The translations under genes were made by a program, and so were the position numbers. Below, piece after piece: positions 45,410 through 55,317 of a DNA stretch of 64,000 nt. Under the pieces are notes generated by a model. That model was not told the DNA's origin, did not search any database, and was given only the letters and a program-made list of their open reading frames with translations. The stretch's first letter is position 1. Each line of letters starts with the position of its first letter. Source of the stretch: Rickettsia akari str. Hartford (GTDB taxonomy: Bacteria > Pseudomonadota > Alphaproteobacteria > Rickettsiales > Rickettsiaceae); assembly GCF_000018205.1 (NCBI RefSeq), contig NC_009881.1, positions 372,001-436,000 on the forward strand, written 5' to 3'.

Positions 45410-46507
45410 ATGATTAATTTAGGTGATAAGCATTCTACTATAGTTGTTGCCATGTCCGGCGGGGTTGATAGTTCGGCAGTTGCCGCAATGCTGCACGAGC
45501 AGGGACATAATGTTATAGGTATCACCTTGCAGCTATATGATCACGGTATGGCAGTAGGGAAAAAAAATGCCTGTTGTGCCGGTCAGGATATTTACGATGC
45601 TAAAATGGTAGCAAATAAGCTAGGTATTCCACATTACGTACTTGATTATGAGAGTAAATTTAAAGAGTCGGTAATAGATAATTTCGTCGATAGCTATTTA
45701 CAGGGCGAAACACCGTTGCCATGTGTGCAATGTAATAACTCGGTAAAGTTCAGGGATCTAATTAAAACGGCTAGAGAGCTTGGAGCATCTCAGCTTGCTA
45801 CCGGTCATTATGTACGCAAAGTAAGCGGCGATAACGGAGTGGAGTTGCATACGGGACTTGATCCGGCAAAAGATCAAAGTTATTTTTTATTTACGACAAC
45901 TAAAGAGCAATTGGAATATTTAAGTTTCCCTCTAGGATGGTTTACTAAGGATGAAACACGAAAGCTTGCTAGTAAATTTGGGCTTGAGGTAGCATATAAG
46001 CCCGACAGCCAAGATATTTGTTTCGTACCTGACGGAAATTATAAGAGCGTAATAAATACAATACGTCCAAATGCCAGTGAAAGCGGTAAGATTATTCACA
46101 TAAACGGGTTTGCGCTAGGAGAGCATAGCGGTATAATTAACTACACTATAGGGCAACGTCGTGGGCTTGGTATAGCTTATAACGAGCCCTTATATGTAGT
46201 AAAGATTGATCCTAAGGACAATATAGTGTATGTAGGACCTGAGGCTGCATTACATGTGCAGGAATTTATAATTAAAGATGTGAATTGGCTTGCAGATGAG
46301 ATTAAAGATAACAAAAAGCTAGAAGTAGCCGTTAAAATCCGCTCAACAAGACCGCCTCGTTTAGCCGCAATAAGTAAACTAGGTGATGATAAAATGAAGA
46401 TCAGATTTTTATCAGCAGAAAAAGCCGTCGCCCCTGGGCAGGCATGTGTTATTTATGCTGGTGAAAGAGTACTCGGCGGCGGGTGGATTACTAGAGATAT
46501 AAGGTAG
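45410..46507 (+). CDS. mnmA: tRNA-specific 2-thiouridylase MnmA
   Basis: The 365-residue enzyme forms 2-thiouridine at the wobble U34 of Lys, Glu and Gln tRNAs using relayed persulfide sulfur and ATP. The start ATG 45410 gives MINLGDKHSTIVVAMSGGVD, an N-terminal PP-loop SGGVDSS. The LPCVQCNNSVKFRDLIKTAR motif and QDICFVPDGNYKSV contain the two catalytic cysteines. IIHINGFALGEHSGIINYTI and GQRRGLGIA are in the beta-domain. A TTG at 45395 is in frame but unlikely. Intact. Confidence 0.95.
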   Translation: MINLGDKHSTIVVAMSGGVDSSAVAAMLHEQGHNVIGITLQLYDHGMAVGKKNACCAGQDIYDAKMVANKLGIPHYVLDYESKFKESVIDNFVDSYLQGETPLPCVQCNNSVKFRDLIKTARELGASQLATGHYVRKVSGDNGVELHTGLDPAKDQSYFLFTTTKEQLEYLSFPLGWFTKDETRKLASKFGLEVAYKPDSQDICFVPDGNYKSVINTIRPNASESGKIIHINGFALGEHSGIINYTIGQRRGLGIAYNEPLYVVKIDPKDNIVYVGPEAALHVQEFIIKDVNWLADEIKDNKKLEVAVKIRSTRPPRLAAISKLGDDKMKIRFLSAEKAVAPGQACVIYAGERVLGGGWITRDIR

Positions 46508-46584
46508 ATTATACATTGTTGTATGGCGGATGTAATTCCAACTACGCTGGAATGATAGATCACTCACTAAAACGGGAGAAACTA

Positions 46585-47976
46585 ATGAGTTTTTTAAGGA
46601 AGAAAAGTTTTGAATCAGTAAAAGAGATAGGTAGCTCAAGCGGTCTTAGTAAGACGCTTGGAGCATTAGATTTAATATTACTAGGTCTTGGTGCAATGAT
46701 TGGTACTGGCGTATTTGTCGTTACCGGTATAATTGCAGCTAAATATTCAGGACCTGCGGTAATGTTATCTTATGCGATTGCAGGTATTACCTGTATCTTT
46801 GTAGCACTTGTTTATACTGAACTTGCTGCAATGCTTCCAACTTCAGGAAGTATCTATACTTATTCCTATGTAGCATTCGGCGAAGTATTTGCTTGGATGA
46901 TTGGTAGTGTTATAATATTGGAGCTAGGTGTTGCTGCAGGAATAGTAGCTGCAGGCTGGTCTGGCTACGTACAAGGAATATTAGCAGCAGGCGGAATCAA
47001 TTTACCGAAAGAATTAACGACCGTACCGACAAACGGCGGTATAATAAATTTACCGGCATTTTTAATCTCGGTATTTATTGGATTTATTTTATATTTAGGG
47101 ACTAAAGATAGTAAGCGACTGAATGCAATTTTAGTTTTCATAAAAATGGTTGCAATATTTGTATTTATACTCGCTGCTGCTCCTCATTTCGATGTTACTA
47201 ACTGGAGTAACTTTATGCCTTTCGGCTTTAGTAATGTTCTAGTGGGTGCATCTATTTTATTTTTAGCTTTTACGGGATTTGGAACGATTGCAACTGCAGC
47301 TGAGGAATGTAAAAATCCAAAACGTGATATAATGATCGGTATTATCGGCTCGCTTGTTCTAACTACTATAGTTTATGTAACAATGGCAGGGCTTGTTACC
47401 GGTATTGCACATTTTGATCAATTAAATAACGACCAACCGCTTGCTTATGCTTTAACTATCAATAATAGCAAGATTGGCTCTGCTATCGTGGCAACCGGTG
47501 CGGTTTGCGGTATGATGACGGTGTTGATGATGAATATTTACGGTACTTCTCGTATTTTTTATGCTATTGCACGTGACGGTTTACTACCGAAAAGTTTTGC
47601 AAAGCTGCACCCAAAATATGACAGTCCGTATATTACAATTATAATATTTGCTTCTTTATCCGCTATCCTTGGAGGATTTTGTTCTACGGAATTATTAACG
47701 CAATTCACTTCAATGGGAGCATTAATTGATTATATAACAGTTACAATAATAGTAGTATTATTTAGAGTAAAGCTACCTGACGCTCAAAGACCTTTTAAAT
47801 GTCCTTTAGTATTTATTATTGTACCGTTTATTTTAATTGCTTGTGCATATTTACTATTTATTCAAATATATGACGGTGAATTTAATATATTAATGGCAGG
47901 TCGTGCATTAATATATTGGTTTATTACGATATTTATTTTATATATTATAAGATCGTTTTTTATGACGAAGGAATGA
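46585..47976 (+). CDS. APC-family amino acid permease
   Basis: The start at 46585 (MSFLRKKSFESVKEIGSSSG) is preceded by a GGGAG ribosome binding site and gives 463 residues; an upstream in-frame ATG at 46516 would add an unsupported 23-residue leader. About 12 membrane segments are visible. The N-terminal helix carries LGLGAMIGTGVFVVTGIIAA, the glycine-rich unwound substrate helix of APC transporters. AFTGFGTIATAAEECKNPKR is the second conserved signature. It resembles the cationic amino acid transporters of Rickettsia, which import host amino acids; specificity is inferred only. Confidence 0.88.
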   Translation: MSFLRKKSFESVKEIGSSSGLSKTLGALDLILLGLGAMIGTGVFVVTGIIAAKYSGPAVMLSYAIAGITCIFVALVYTELAAMLPTSGSIYTYSYVAFGEVFAWMIGSVIILELGVAAGIVAAGWSGYVQGILAAGGINLPKELTTVPTNGGIINLPAFLISVFIGFILYLGTKDSKRLNAILVFIKMVAIFVFILAAAPHFDVTNWSNFMPFGFSNVLVGASILFLAFTGFGTIATAAEECKNPKRDIMIGIIGSLVLTTIVYVTMAGLVTGIAHFDQLNNDQPLAYALTINNSKIGSAIVATGAVCGMMTVLMMNIYGTSRIFYAIARDGLLPKSFAKLHPKYDSPYITIIIFASLSAILGGFCSTELLTQFTSMGALIDYITVTIIVVLFRVKLPDAQRPFKCPLVFIIVPFILIACAYLLFIQIYDGEFNILMAGRALIYWFITIFILYIIRSFFMTKE

Positions 47977-47993
47977 AGTTAGTATTTTTCAGT

Positions 47994-48069
47994 GTCATCA
48001 CGCGACTTGATCGTGGGATCCAGTCTTTTTTAATTTTTTTTGGATACCGTGTTCAAGCCACGGTATGAC
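47994..48069. repeat. Family A palindromic repeat
   Basis: It begins GTCATCACGCGACTTGATCG and ends GTTCAAGCCACGGTATGAC, with GGATCCAGTCTTTTTTAATT in the middle. It lies between the permease and hisS genes, where it could separate their transcripts. Confidence 0.8.
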
Positions 48070-48128
48070 ACCGAGCGGTTTTTTCGCTACATGCGAGATG
48101 ACATTAATAAAACCATAAAATTAGCCAA

Positions 48129-49376
48129 ATGACTGAAAAGCTGCAGCCACTTCGAGGAATTAAAGATCTATTGCCGGATGATTATAAAGTCCACGACTAT
48201 ATAATTAGCAAAGCAAGAGATGTTGGAGTATTGTACGGCTATAAGCAAATGAGTACTCCAATACTCGAGTATACCAAGGTTTTTAACCGTTCGATGGGTG
48301 AAAGTTCTGACGTAATAAGTAAAGAAATATATAGTTTTCTAGATAAAAGCAATGAATCTGTAGCTCTTAGACCTGAATTTACAGCCGGTATTATAAGAAG
48401 CTTCATCTCAAATGGTTTGCAGCACAAGCTACCTCTTAAACTTTTCTCTACCGGTCCTGTTTTTCGTTATGATAGACCGCAAGCAGGGCGTCAACGTCAA
48501 TTTCACCAACTGAATTATGAATATATTGGAGCTAAAGGAGCTATTACTGATGCTGAAACTTTGAAGTTAGCGATAGACATACTTAAAGCACTCGCAATAG
48601 AGCAGGATACTCTCTTGGAGCTTAACTCTCTTGGATGTAGTGAATCAAGAAGTGCTTATAAACAAAAGCTGGTAGAATATCTAAGTGATTTTAAAGATCA
48701 ATTATCGGAAGAAAGCAAAATAAGGATGATTAAAAATCCAATGCGAATACTTGATTCTAAAAGTGAAATTGATCAAAAAATAGTTGCTTATGCTCCGATT
48801 TTATCTGAATATTACACTGATGAATCCAAAGAATATTTTGATGAGTTAATAAAGTATCTCGACATTTTAGGTGTGAAATATAGCATAAATCCACGTTTGG
48901 TTAGAGGGCTTGATTATTACTGCCATACTGCTTTTGAATTCACTACAAACAAGCTTGGGAGTCAATCTACTATTCTTGCCGGTGGTCGATATGACGGGCT
49001 TAGCCGAATCATGGGTAATAATGATGATGTTCCGGCTATCGGTTTTGCTGCCGGTATTGAGCGTATTGCTTTGATGCGAGAATATGATATATCTGAAGTA
49101 AAGCCTGTATTTGTATTACCTATAGGCGACAATAATATTACTTACGCTTTAGAAATTGTAGATAAATTGCGTGCACAAAATATTGCTACTATTGTAGAAC
49201 CCTTAGGTAAAATAGCTAAAAGGATGCAACGTGTTCTTAATGAAAATGCTAAATTTATTATTTTTATAGGTGATGAAGAACAAGAAAATAATAGCATCAA
49301 ACTTAAAGATTTAGAAAAACAAGAAGAATATATAGTAGATTTTGCAAAAGCTTTTGAGTTATTGAAGAAGTATTAA
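48129..49376 (+). CDS. hisS: Histidyl-tRNA synthetase
   Basis: The 415-residue class II aminoacyl-tRNA synthetase attaches histidine to tRNA-His. Motif 1 lies in the [20 protein letters not shown] area, and motif 2 is [20 protein letters not shown]. The histidine-specific segment [18 protein letters not shown] precedes motif 3, which includes [12 protein letters not shown]. The C-terminal anticodon-binding domain has [20 protein letters not shown] and [20 protein letters not shown]. Full length. Confidence 0.96.
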   Translation: MTEKLQPLRGIKDLLPDDYKVHDYIISKARDVGVLYGYKQMSTPILEYTKVFNRSMGESSDVISKEIYSFLDKSNESVALRPEFTAGIIRSFISNGLQHKLPLKLFSTGPVFRYDRPQAGRQRQFHQLNYEYIGAKGAITDAETLKLAIDILKALAIEQDTLLELNSLGCSESRSAYKQKLVEYLSDFKDQLSEESKIRMIKNPMRILDSKSEIDQKIVAYAPILSEYYTDESKEYFDELIKYLDILGVKYSINPRLVRGLDYYCHTAFEFTTNKLGSQSTILAGGRYDGLSRIMGNNDDVPAIGFAAGIERIALMREYDISEVKPVFVLPIGDNNITYALEIVDKLRAQNIATIVEPLGKIAKRMQRVLNENAKFIIFIGDEEQENNSIKLKDLEKQEEYIVDFAKAFELLKKY

Positions 49377-49439
49377 ATATTTATAACTTTTCTAAAACCT
49401 TTTCAATTATTCCTGAATTTAACCACGACATCTAAAAAT

Positions 49440-50329
49440 ATGATTATTATAAACGATTTAGCCATGAGTTATGGTACAAGAAGACTATTTACTGATGTAA
49501 ATTTGTATATTAAAAATAATAAACGATATGGTTTAGTAGGTGCTAACGGAGCAGGTAAAACAACTTTTTTCAAAGTTTTAACTAAGGAAGGAGAGCCAGC
49601 TTTCGGTGATATTAATATACCTAAAAACTCTAAAGTAGGTTGTTTAAAACAAGATCAATTTCTTTATGAAAATACTAAAATTATAGATACGGTAATAGCA
49701 GTAAATAATGAGTTATGGAAAGCTTTACAGGAAAAAGAAGCGATATTAAAGCGGCAAGAATGTAGTGATGAAGATTGGTATAAGCCTGGTGAACTTGAAT
49801 AGGTAATATACGATAATGATGGTTATACTGCTGAAATTGTTGCGGCTAACTTGCTTGTAGGTCTTGGTATAGCCGCAAAATATCATTATGAACCGCTTTC
49901 TGCGTTGTCATAGTATTATTGATTGGCTTAAAAAGCAATCTGAAAAGGCCACGGAAAATACTATTAGAAATACGCTTGGACAAGTATTATTCCGTAGTGA
50001 TGAAGTAAATAAAAATATTTTAAATCTAAGCGGCGTGGAGTGTACAAGGTTATTACTTGCTAAAATGATGCTAGAAAAAAGTAATATTTTGGTTCTTAAA
50101 TGAACCGACAAATCACCTTGATATAGAGTCACGCGAAGCTCTTAAAAAATCTCTAATTGATTTCGATGGTACGGTAATCTTAGTAACACATGATCATGAT
50201 TTTGCAAAATATATAGTAACAAGCATTATTGCTCTTTCCCATAGGAAAAATATTGTTGATTTTAAAGGTAAATATGATGACTATATTGCGAAATACGGTA
50301 ATGATTATTTAAGTTTTGCTATTAAATGA
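49440..50329 (+). pseudogene. ABC-F family ATPase relic with internal deletion
   Basis: The N-terminal piece MIIINDLAMSYGTRRLFTDV carries the first Walker A YGLVGANGAGKTTFFKVL, then continues to a stop at KPGELE. After it come VIYDNDGYTAEIVAANLLVG and EPLSALS. A large central part (the first Walker B, linker and second Walker A) is missing: the text jumps to IDWLKKQSEKATENTIRNTL. The second signature reads LNLSGVECTRLLLAKMM instead of LSGGE, then a one-base shift leads to FDGTVILVTHDHDFAKYIVT. ABC-F proteins bind the ribosomal E-site; this one is dead. Confidence 0.85.
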
Positions 50330-50380
50330 TTCTAAGTTTTAGGATTGTCATCGCTAGGAGGCATTGTTGCGTGAACGCTG

Positions 50381-50410
50381 ATGTCATTCCCGCGTAGGCG
50401 GGAATGACAT
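50381..50410. repeat. Family C hairpin
   Basis: ATGTCATTCCCGC-GTAG-GCGGGAATGACAT is a perfect inverted repeat of 13 bp with a 4-base loop, identical to the copy at 13682. It lies downstream of the ABC-F relic. Confidence 0.9.
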
Positions 50411-50441
50411 TGAAGTGCTAAACTACCTTACAAAACAATGC

Positions 50442-50617
50442 CTATTCAAATCCTAATCCAGCGCAATATTTATTAAAATATCTGGTATCATGACTGATAA
50501 CTTTAACTTTATCATTAGAATAAAGTGATTCAGATTCACTGTATATGGTTGTGCCGTCATCCATATAGCGAATAGAATAAGATGGGAGACCATATAATAC
50601 ATTCCCGTTCTTTTTCA
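50442..50617 (-). pseudogene. C-terminal fragment of an unidentified protein
   Basis: The minus strand reads NGNVLYGLPSYSIRYMDDGT, then TIYSESESLYSNDKVKVISH and DTRYFNKYCAGLGFE followed by a stop. The frame has no start of its own and is preceded by the transposase relic. I do not recognise the protein. The run of tyrosines and the mixed charged pattern suggest a globular domain rather than low complexity. Confidence 0.35.
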
Positions 50618-50619
50618 CT

Positions 50620-50918
50620 TAAGTAATGTAATATCACAATCAATGGCAGAAATAATGAAGGAATAAGCTGAACAAATCTCTCATAACAATGTGGATTCGT
50701 GAACAAATTACCATTAATAACAAAGTTTTTATAATAAGCTTTTAAATATTTATATGCACTAAAATGGTAAAAATTATTATTTAGAGTTATTCACTTAAGG
50801 AAAGCTTACCTTCTCTAAATCTTTGCTTATTACTTTTCAGCAATTGATGTTTTACCAATTTCGCATAAATTTTACAAAATTCATCGACCATATAGAATAT
50901 TGTAGTATATTTACACAT
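50620..50918 (-). mobile_element. IS982-like transposase N-terminal relic
   Basis: From ATG 50918 the minus strand gives MCKYTTIFYMVDEFCKIYAK, then LVKHQLLKSNKQRFREGKLS and a stop. After a frame change, FSAYKYLKAYYKNFVINGNL, FTNPHCYERFVQLIPSLFLP and LIVILHYLSEKE follow. This N-terminal pattern (a helical DEFCK start, then N-x-x-x-Y-x-R-F-V-x-L-x-P) resembles IS982-type DDE transposases. The catalytic part is absent. Family assignment is by pattern and could be a related DDE group. Confidence 0.6.
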
Positions 50919-51130
50919 GTTATTAAACCTTTATTTTACTCCTTCAGTGTCCTATTATTTATATAAGGTTTAATAAGTCTTGCAACCTTCCTGCCTCTCT
51001 ATTCCTTATCCATAATCGGGGTTATCAACACTCTTCCTAACAACAACGAAAATTTTGCACATAACCTAATGACAAAAGTACAATATGAATATATTATTTA
51101 ATTTTAGAATAATTAAATAATATACATTCA

Positions 51131-51856
51131 ATGAGTGCAGATACTAATATTAGCGATAGCTTAGAAATTGTTACGCAAGATCATTTATCACTTTTTGCTT
51201 TAATAAACTCCTCCGACATTATCGGTAAGTCAGTTATGTTGATGCTGCTTATTACTTCCATTTGGTCATGGGCTATTATTTTGGATAAAATATTTAAGCT
51301 AGCGCAAGTGCAGCGCAGAATGAAGGATTTTGAAAATGTATTTTGGTCCGGTGGAGTATTAGAGCAATTATATGACAGCATAAAAAGGTCGGTTAATAAT
51401 CCGCTAGCTTTGATATTTGTCTCGGCTATGGATGAGTGTAAGAGTTTAAGTACTAAAGGGCTTTCCGATGCATTAAAAAACAACCATAAGGAGCGTATAA
51501 CTGGTGCAATGTACCTAGCTCAAAATAGGGAAGTCGAAAAGCTTGAGAAGAATTTAAGCTTCCTCGCAACTGTTGGATCAAGTGCGCCGTTCGTAGGTTT
51601 ATTCGGCACTGTTTGGGGAATTATGCACAGCTTCCAGTCGATTGCTACTTCTAAGAATACTTCTCTTGCAGTAGTAGCCCCAGGGATTGCTGAAGCGCTA
51701 CTTGCAACAGCTATAGGTTTATTTGCTGCTATTCCGGCAGTAATTTTTTATAATTATCTGATTTCCCGCATTACTCTTATCAACAATAAGATTGAAGATT
51801 TTAGTAGCGAGCTAAATTCTATACTGTCTAAGGCAATTGATCAGGAGAAGATATAA
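51131..51856 (+). CDS. tolQ: TolQ/ExbB-type inner-membrane proton-channel subunit
   Basis: The 241-residue protein has three membrane helices: SVMLMLLITSIWSWAIILDK, SFLATVGSSAPFVGLFGTVW and AEALLATAIGLFAAIPAVIF. With TolR it forms the proton channel that energises TolA. The APFVGLFGTVWGIMHSFQSI segment is the TolQ/ExbB hallmark. TolR follows with a one-base overlap (TAATG), so the pair is cotranslated. TolQ is preferred to ExbB because TolA-like sequence follows. Upstream, 50919-51130 is AT-rich and probably holds the operon promoter. Confidence 0.94.
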   Translation: MSADTNISDSLEIVTQDHLSLFALINSSDIIGKSVMLMLLITSIWSWAIILDKIFKLAQVQRRMKDFENVFWSGGVLEQLYDSIKRSVNNPLALIFVSAMDECKSLSTKGLSDALKNNHKERITGAMYLAQNREVEKLEKNLSFLATVGSSAPFVGLFGTVWGIMHSFQSIATSKNTSLAVVAPGIAEALLATAIGLFAAIPAVIFYNYLISRITLINNKIEDFSSELNSILSKAIDQEKI

Positions 51857-52287
51857 TGGCTATGAAGCTTGCTGGAACTAATAGAAAAAGCAAAAGAGCG
51901 GTCGTTAGCGAAATTAATGTTACGCCGCTTGTAGACGTAATGCTTGTGCTGCTAATTATTTTCATGATCACTTCTCCAATGCTTGTTTCAGGCGTGAATG
52001 TGGATTTACCTGAGACAAATTCAAGTCCGATTTCAGGACAGGATGAACCGCTAGTCGTCACTATCAGTAATAAAGGTGAAATTTACCTTCTTGAAACTCC
52101 TATAGAGAGAACACATTTAACCGACAAGCTTTCAAATATCACTAAAGAGAAAAAGGATGCTAGAATTTTTGTAAGAGGCGATAGAAATGTTTCTTATGGG
52201 CAGGTAGTAGAGATAGTTGCCAAAATTCATGCTGCCGGCTTTTCACGTGTAGCTCTTATTTCAAATATTAAAAATAATGAAAAGTAA
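51856..52287 (+). CDS. tolR: TolR, Tol system proton-channel subunit
   Basis: The 143-residue bitopic protein has the ExbD/TolR signature SEINVTPLVDVMLVLLIIFM with the proton-relay aspartate in the membrane helix, followed by ITSPMLVSGVNVDLPET. The periplasmic domain has IFVRGDRNVSYGQVVEIVAK. Its start overlaps the tolQ stop by one base, and its stop overlaps tolA by eleven bases. Intact. Confidence 0.95.
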   Translation: MAMKLAGTNRKSKRAVVSEINVTPLVDVMLVLLIIFMITSPMLVSGVNVDLPETNSSPISGQDEPLVVTISNKGEIYLLETPIERTHLTDKLSNITKEKKDARIFVRGDRNVSYGQVVEIVAKIHAAGFSRVALISNIKNNEK

Positions 52288-53257
52288 TCAAAATAGGGAT
52301 AATTTTACGGTTTTCCTTAGCTTCTCTATTGTTCTGCATTTACTTCTTTTATATTGTTTGCTATTCGGTATGCCATCGCTTTTTGAAAAATTATCGGAAG
52401 AGAAAACTATAACTTTTGAGATGTTATCTGTTAGCGATAGACCAAATATCATAACCCAAACAAAGCAAAAAGAAGCTCCGATAGAAAACGAAGACGCTAC
52501 AAAGTCTGAGCAGCGTAAGCCAAAAGAAGAACCGCAAGACTCGCCTAAAGCAGAAAAAGCAAAAGAGCCTGATGCTAAAACAATAGAAGAAAAGCCAAAA
52601 ATAGAAGAGAAAAAACCTATAGAAGAACCAAAGCATGAAGAAGCGAAAGAAGCATTACTTGAGAAGAAAGACGAAGTAAAGGAAGAAAAGCCTAAAGAAG
52701 AGGAAAAAAAACAAACATACGAAAAGAAGAAAACTGAAGAGCACAAAGAGGAAGTGGTTGTTAACAAACTGGAAGAGACAGCAAAAGAGGTAAAGAAAAA
52801 AGAGCCTAAAACTGATGAGCTTGACTCTTTACTTAAGAATTTAGAGCAATCTTCGGAAGGGGATAATGTAAAATCTAATAAGCATAAAAGATCAAAAAAA
52901 GCTGATAATGCAAAAGAAGCTAAAGGAGTTGATACGGATGGGCTACCTCTTTCCGAAAGTGAAACATCTTTAATAAAAAGACAGATTGAAAGACATTGGA
53001 GTAATGTACCAGCAGGGGTTAGAGGTAATAATAAGGTAAAAGTCATTATTAGCATTACGCTAGATAAAGCAGGTAACGTTGAGCATGCAAAGGTAAAAGA
53101 AAAAATCTGTCCTAATATTACGGCTAGCGTTTGTGAAGCTTTAGCAGATAATGCAATTAGAGCAGTATGGCAAGCAAGCCCTATTGAAAATCTTGATCCT
53201 GCACGCTTTAACCATTGGAAAGAGATTAATGTTAGCTTTGATCCGAGTAAATTGTAG
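52277..53257 (+). CDS. tolA: TolA-like energy-transducing protein
   Basis: The 326-residue protein has a short cytoplasmic start, one membrane helix (FTVFLSFSIVLHLLLLYCLL), then a long Glu/Lys-rich helical domain from about residue 60 to 215 with repeats such as KPKIEEKKPIEEPKHEE, and a C-terminal TonB/TolA domain with RQIERHWSNVPAGVRGNNKV and ISITLDKAGNVEHAKVKEKI. TolA links TolQR in the inner membrane to TolB and Pal. The purine-rich central domain produces long antisense open frames, which are artefacts. Overlap with tolR of eleven bases. Confidence 0.9.
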   Translation: MKSNQNRDNFTVFLSFSIVLHLLLLYCLLFGMPSLFEKLSEEKTITFEMLSVSDRPNIITQTKQKEAPIENEDATKSEQRKPKEEPQDSPKAEKAKEPDAKTIEEKPKIEEKKPIEEPKHEEAKEALLEKKDEVKEEKPKEEEKKQTYEKKKTEEHKEEVVVNKLEETAKEVKKKEPKTDELDSLLKNLEQSSEGDNVKSNKHKRSKKADNAKEAKGVDTDGLPLSESETSLIKRQIERHWSNVPAGVRGNNKVKVIISITLDKAGNVEHAKVKEKICPNITASVCEALADNAIRAVWQASPIENLDPARFNHWKEINVSFDPSKL

Positions 53258-53278
53258 CATTATTGCATAGCTCGTCTT

Positions 53279-53308
53279 GTCATTCCTAGCTAAAAGTGGG
53301 CATGACAT
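53279..53308. repeat. degenerate family C hairpin downstream of tolA
   Basis: GTCATTCCTAGC-TAAA-AGTGGGCATGACAT is an imperfect C-type stem 20 bases after the tolA stop and may end the tol transcript. The rest of 53309-53756 is AT-rich with an unidentified open-frame remnant. Confidence 0.65.
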
Positions 53309-53367
53309 TAAGGACAATGTAATAATTGAAAAATATTATTCATTATGTTCGTGGTGAGTACTGATGA

Positions 53368-53565
53368 ATTCAAGCCACATATCTTGTCGCTCATTATCAA
53401 AACAACAATAGCAGCAATAATCCTCTCAAGAATAATAAGCTTGATCACATTAACAATAGGATCAAAGCAGTATTACTAGAGCTTGTTAAATCATATTCTG
53501 AAGGTAATAAATCCGTTGGAATGTCTTTATTCATAAAACTTAGTTATTATGTTTACTATTTATAA
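53368..53565 (+). pseudogene. unrecognised open-frame remnant
   Basis: A stretch of about 65 codons without ATG reads IQATYLVAHYQNNNSSNNPL, then KNNKLDHINNRIKAVLLELV and KSYSEGNKSVGMSLFIKLSY, ending YVYYL. The helical middle (NRIKAVLLELVKSYSEGNKS) looks like the end of a real protein, but I do not recognise the family, and two stops directly precede it. It may be the tail of a deleted gene. Confidence 0.3.
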
Positions 53566-53756
53566 ATAAAAGAACTCTATAACTTTGTCTATTAACATTA
53601 TATTTATTTCATAAAGTTTTAAGAGCATGATAAGTAAATAACCATAAATGGCATAGATTTATACCAAAATGGACTATCATAGAGTATAATATTTGTCCTG
53701 TTGTATAATATGCATAACCATAGAAGAATCAGATATAGTGCTTAACGCTATATATA

Positions 53757-54484
53757 TTAGTCCGCATTGAAAATGTACGATCTAAATATTAAAGATGCTA
53801 TAATAACAGCTAAAATCTGCGGTTTCCGTAAAAGATTTTGTAATGTTCTTTGTAAAAACTCTTGAAAGAATACTTCCTCAGCAATACAAACGAAAAAGAA
53901 ATTATTAATTGCCAATATCGTTAATATGCTTGAGATTTTAGGCTCAAATAAGGCGTAACTGCTTATTAAAGATAGAACCATAATGATTACTATACATAGT
54001 AATAGAGAACGAGAAGTATATTTTATAGCATTCGTATGTTCTTGTTTTTCTAAAATATATAAATCACTGACAGAAAAAATTATTAAAGCCGGAATTATTT
54101 TATCAAAATTTGGATACATAGAAAAAATAGTCATAGCAAGTAGGTTAAAACATCTCGGAACTTTTTATGAAAAGCAAAATCGGTAAAACAAACTGAAATA
54201 GATATCAATAATAAGATTTTTAGTACTTTATTTAGCTGTAAATTAAAATAGGTATAGGTAATAGCAGCAAAAATAGATAAAGCCCTACAACTCCTATAAT
54301 ATTTATTATACCTTAATATAAAGCGGCTAAAATTGTAATGCCTATGCTTAAATATAACAGGTCTTTTATCACGACAAAATAAAGATATTAATATTGGTGT
54401 AATAAGAAAATATAGGTGATAGTTAAAGATGACATATAAACCTTTGTAAAAAACTATTTTTAATATATAATTACTTTTTAGCAT
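53757..54484 (-). pseudogene. CPBP-family intramembrane protease relic
   Basis: The minus strand begins MLKSNYILKIVFYKGLYVIF with hydrophobic sequence, stops at 54131, and continues in another frame from 54134 with IIPALIIFSVSDLYILEKQE, SRSLLLCIVIIMVLSLISSY and NNFFFVCIAEEVFFQEFLQR followed by TLQNLLRKPQILAVIIASLI. The motif EE-x-x-x-x-E-x-x-x-R corresponds to the glutamate pair and arginine of CPBP (Abi) CAAX-type proteases. The last helix and histidine motifs are missing after FNAD. It is both split and truncated. Confidence 0.72.
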
Positions 54485-54609
54485 TAAAAATAGAAAAATT
54501 ATTAAATATAGATAGTTTCAATAGATAATAATTAGATTTTAAAAAGAAAATATAAAAGGTAATCATAAGAAAAACCAATAAAATAATAGATATAGAATTG
54601 GAAGATTTT

Positions 54610-55317
54610 ATGAAAGATATAGAATATTGGGACAAAAATTTTTCAGGCTGTAAATATTCAGATAAATTAATCGAAAGGCTTTTATTATTAAATACCCAAG
54701 TAAAACAACCTATTGATATCAGAGAAGTGAAAAAAGGTATTTATTATGCTCGTAAATATCATGGTGAGCAAATGCGTCAATCGGGTGATCCTTATTATTC
54801 TCATCCAATCGCAGTAACAATTATGGTAGCAGAATTTGTAGCAAAAGAAGCGCCTAAACTCTTTACCTTTAGAATGCTACAAGCTGCATTACTTCACGAC
54901 ACTATTGAAGATACTGAACTTACTGAAGAAATGATAAGCAATATTTTTGATGAAGAAGTAGCAATGCATGTAGAAGGTCTCACTAGAATTAAAGCTTGTG
55001 GAAAAATAAGTAGTGCGAAAAGTCTTATTTTATTAATTAAACAAAAAAGATACGATACTGCTCTTATAAAACTTTTTGATAGAATACATAATTTACAAAC
55101 TTTAGAAGCAAAATCGCCTGAAAAAGCTCATAAAATCATTAAAGAGACATTAAAAAGCTTTTTAGTGTTAAGCGAAATCCTTGAGATACCTTCAGTTTCA
55201 GAGCTTATATATACTGAATGCTATAAAAATAATTTAAAGTTTAATATAAATTCTACTCTTAATAAAATTATAAATTTTGATTCTTTTCCATTTTCTCAAA
55301 ATAAGTTACTCCCATGA
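54610..55317 (+). CDS. SpoT-like HD-domain (p)ppGpp hydrolase, short paralogue
   Basis: The 235-residue protein from ATG 54610 (GGAAG just upstream as ribosome binding site; a TTG at 54598 is in frame) holds only the hydrolase part of RelA/SpoT. Landmarks are YYARKYHGEQMRQSGDPYYS, HPIAVTIMVAEFVAKEAPKL, RMLQAALLHDTIEDTELTEE (the HD metal pair) and LIKLFDRIHNLQTLEAK. No synthetase, TGS or ACT part follows. Short HD-only SpoT paralogues are scattered in Rickettsia. It likely degrades alarmone, but this is inference. Its 3' end overlaps the convergent MFS gene by 50 bases. Confidence 0.85.
   Translation: MKDIEYWDKNFSGCKYSDKLIERLLLLNTQVKQPIDIREVKKGIYYARKYHGEQMRQSGDPYYSHPIAVTIMVAEFVAKEAPKLFTFRMLQAALLHDTIEDTELTEEMISNIFDEEVAMHVEGLTRIKACGKISSAKSLILLIKQKRYDTALIKLFDRIHNLQTLEAKSPEKAHKIIKETLKSFLVLSEILEIPSVSELIYTECYKNNLKFNINSTLNKIINFDSFPFSQNKLLP

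Noticed and set aside
13682..50410. Family C hairpins considered as a CRISPR-like array
   Set aside because: They are spread singly over the window without regular spacers and are self-palindromic, so they are dispersed repeats.
52288..53055. 255-codon serine- and phenylalanine-rich frame antisense to tolA
   Set aside because: The Glu/Lys-rich tolA codons (GAA, AAG) give long stop-free antisense frames, so this is a composition artefact.
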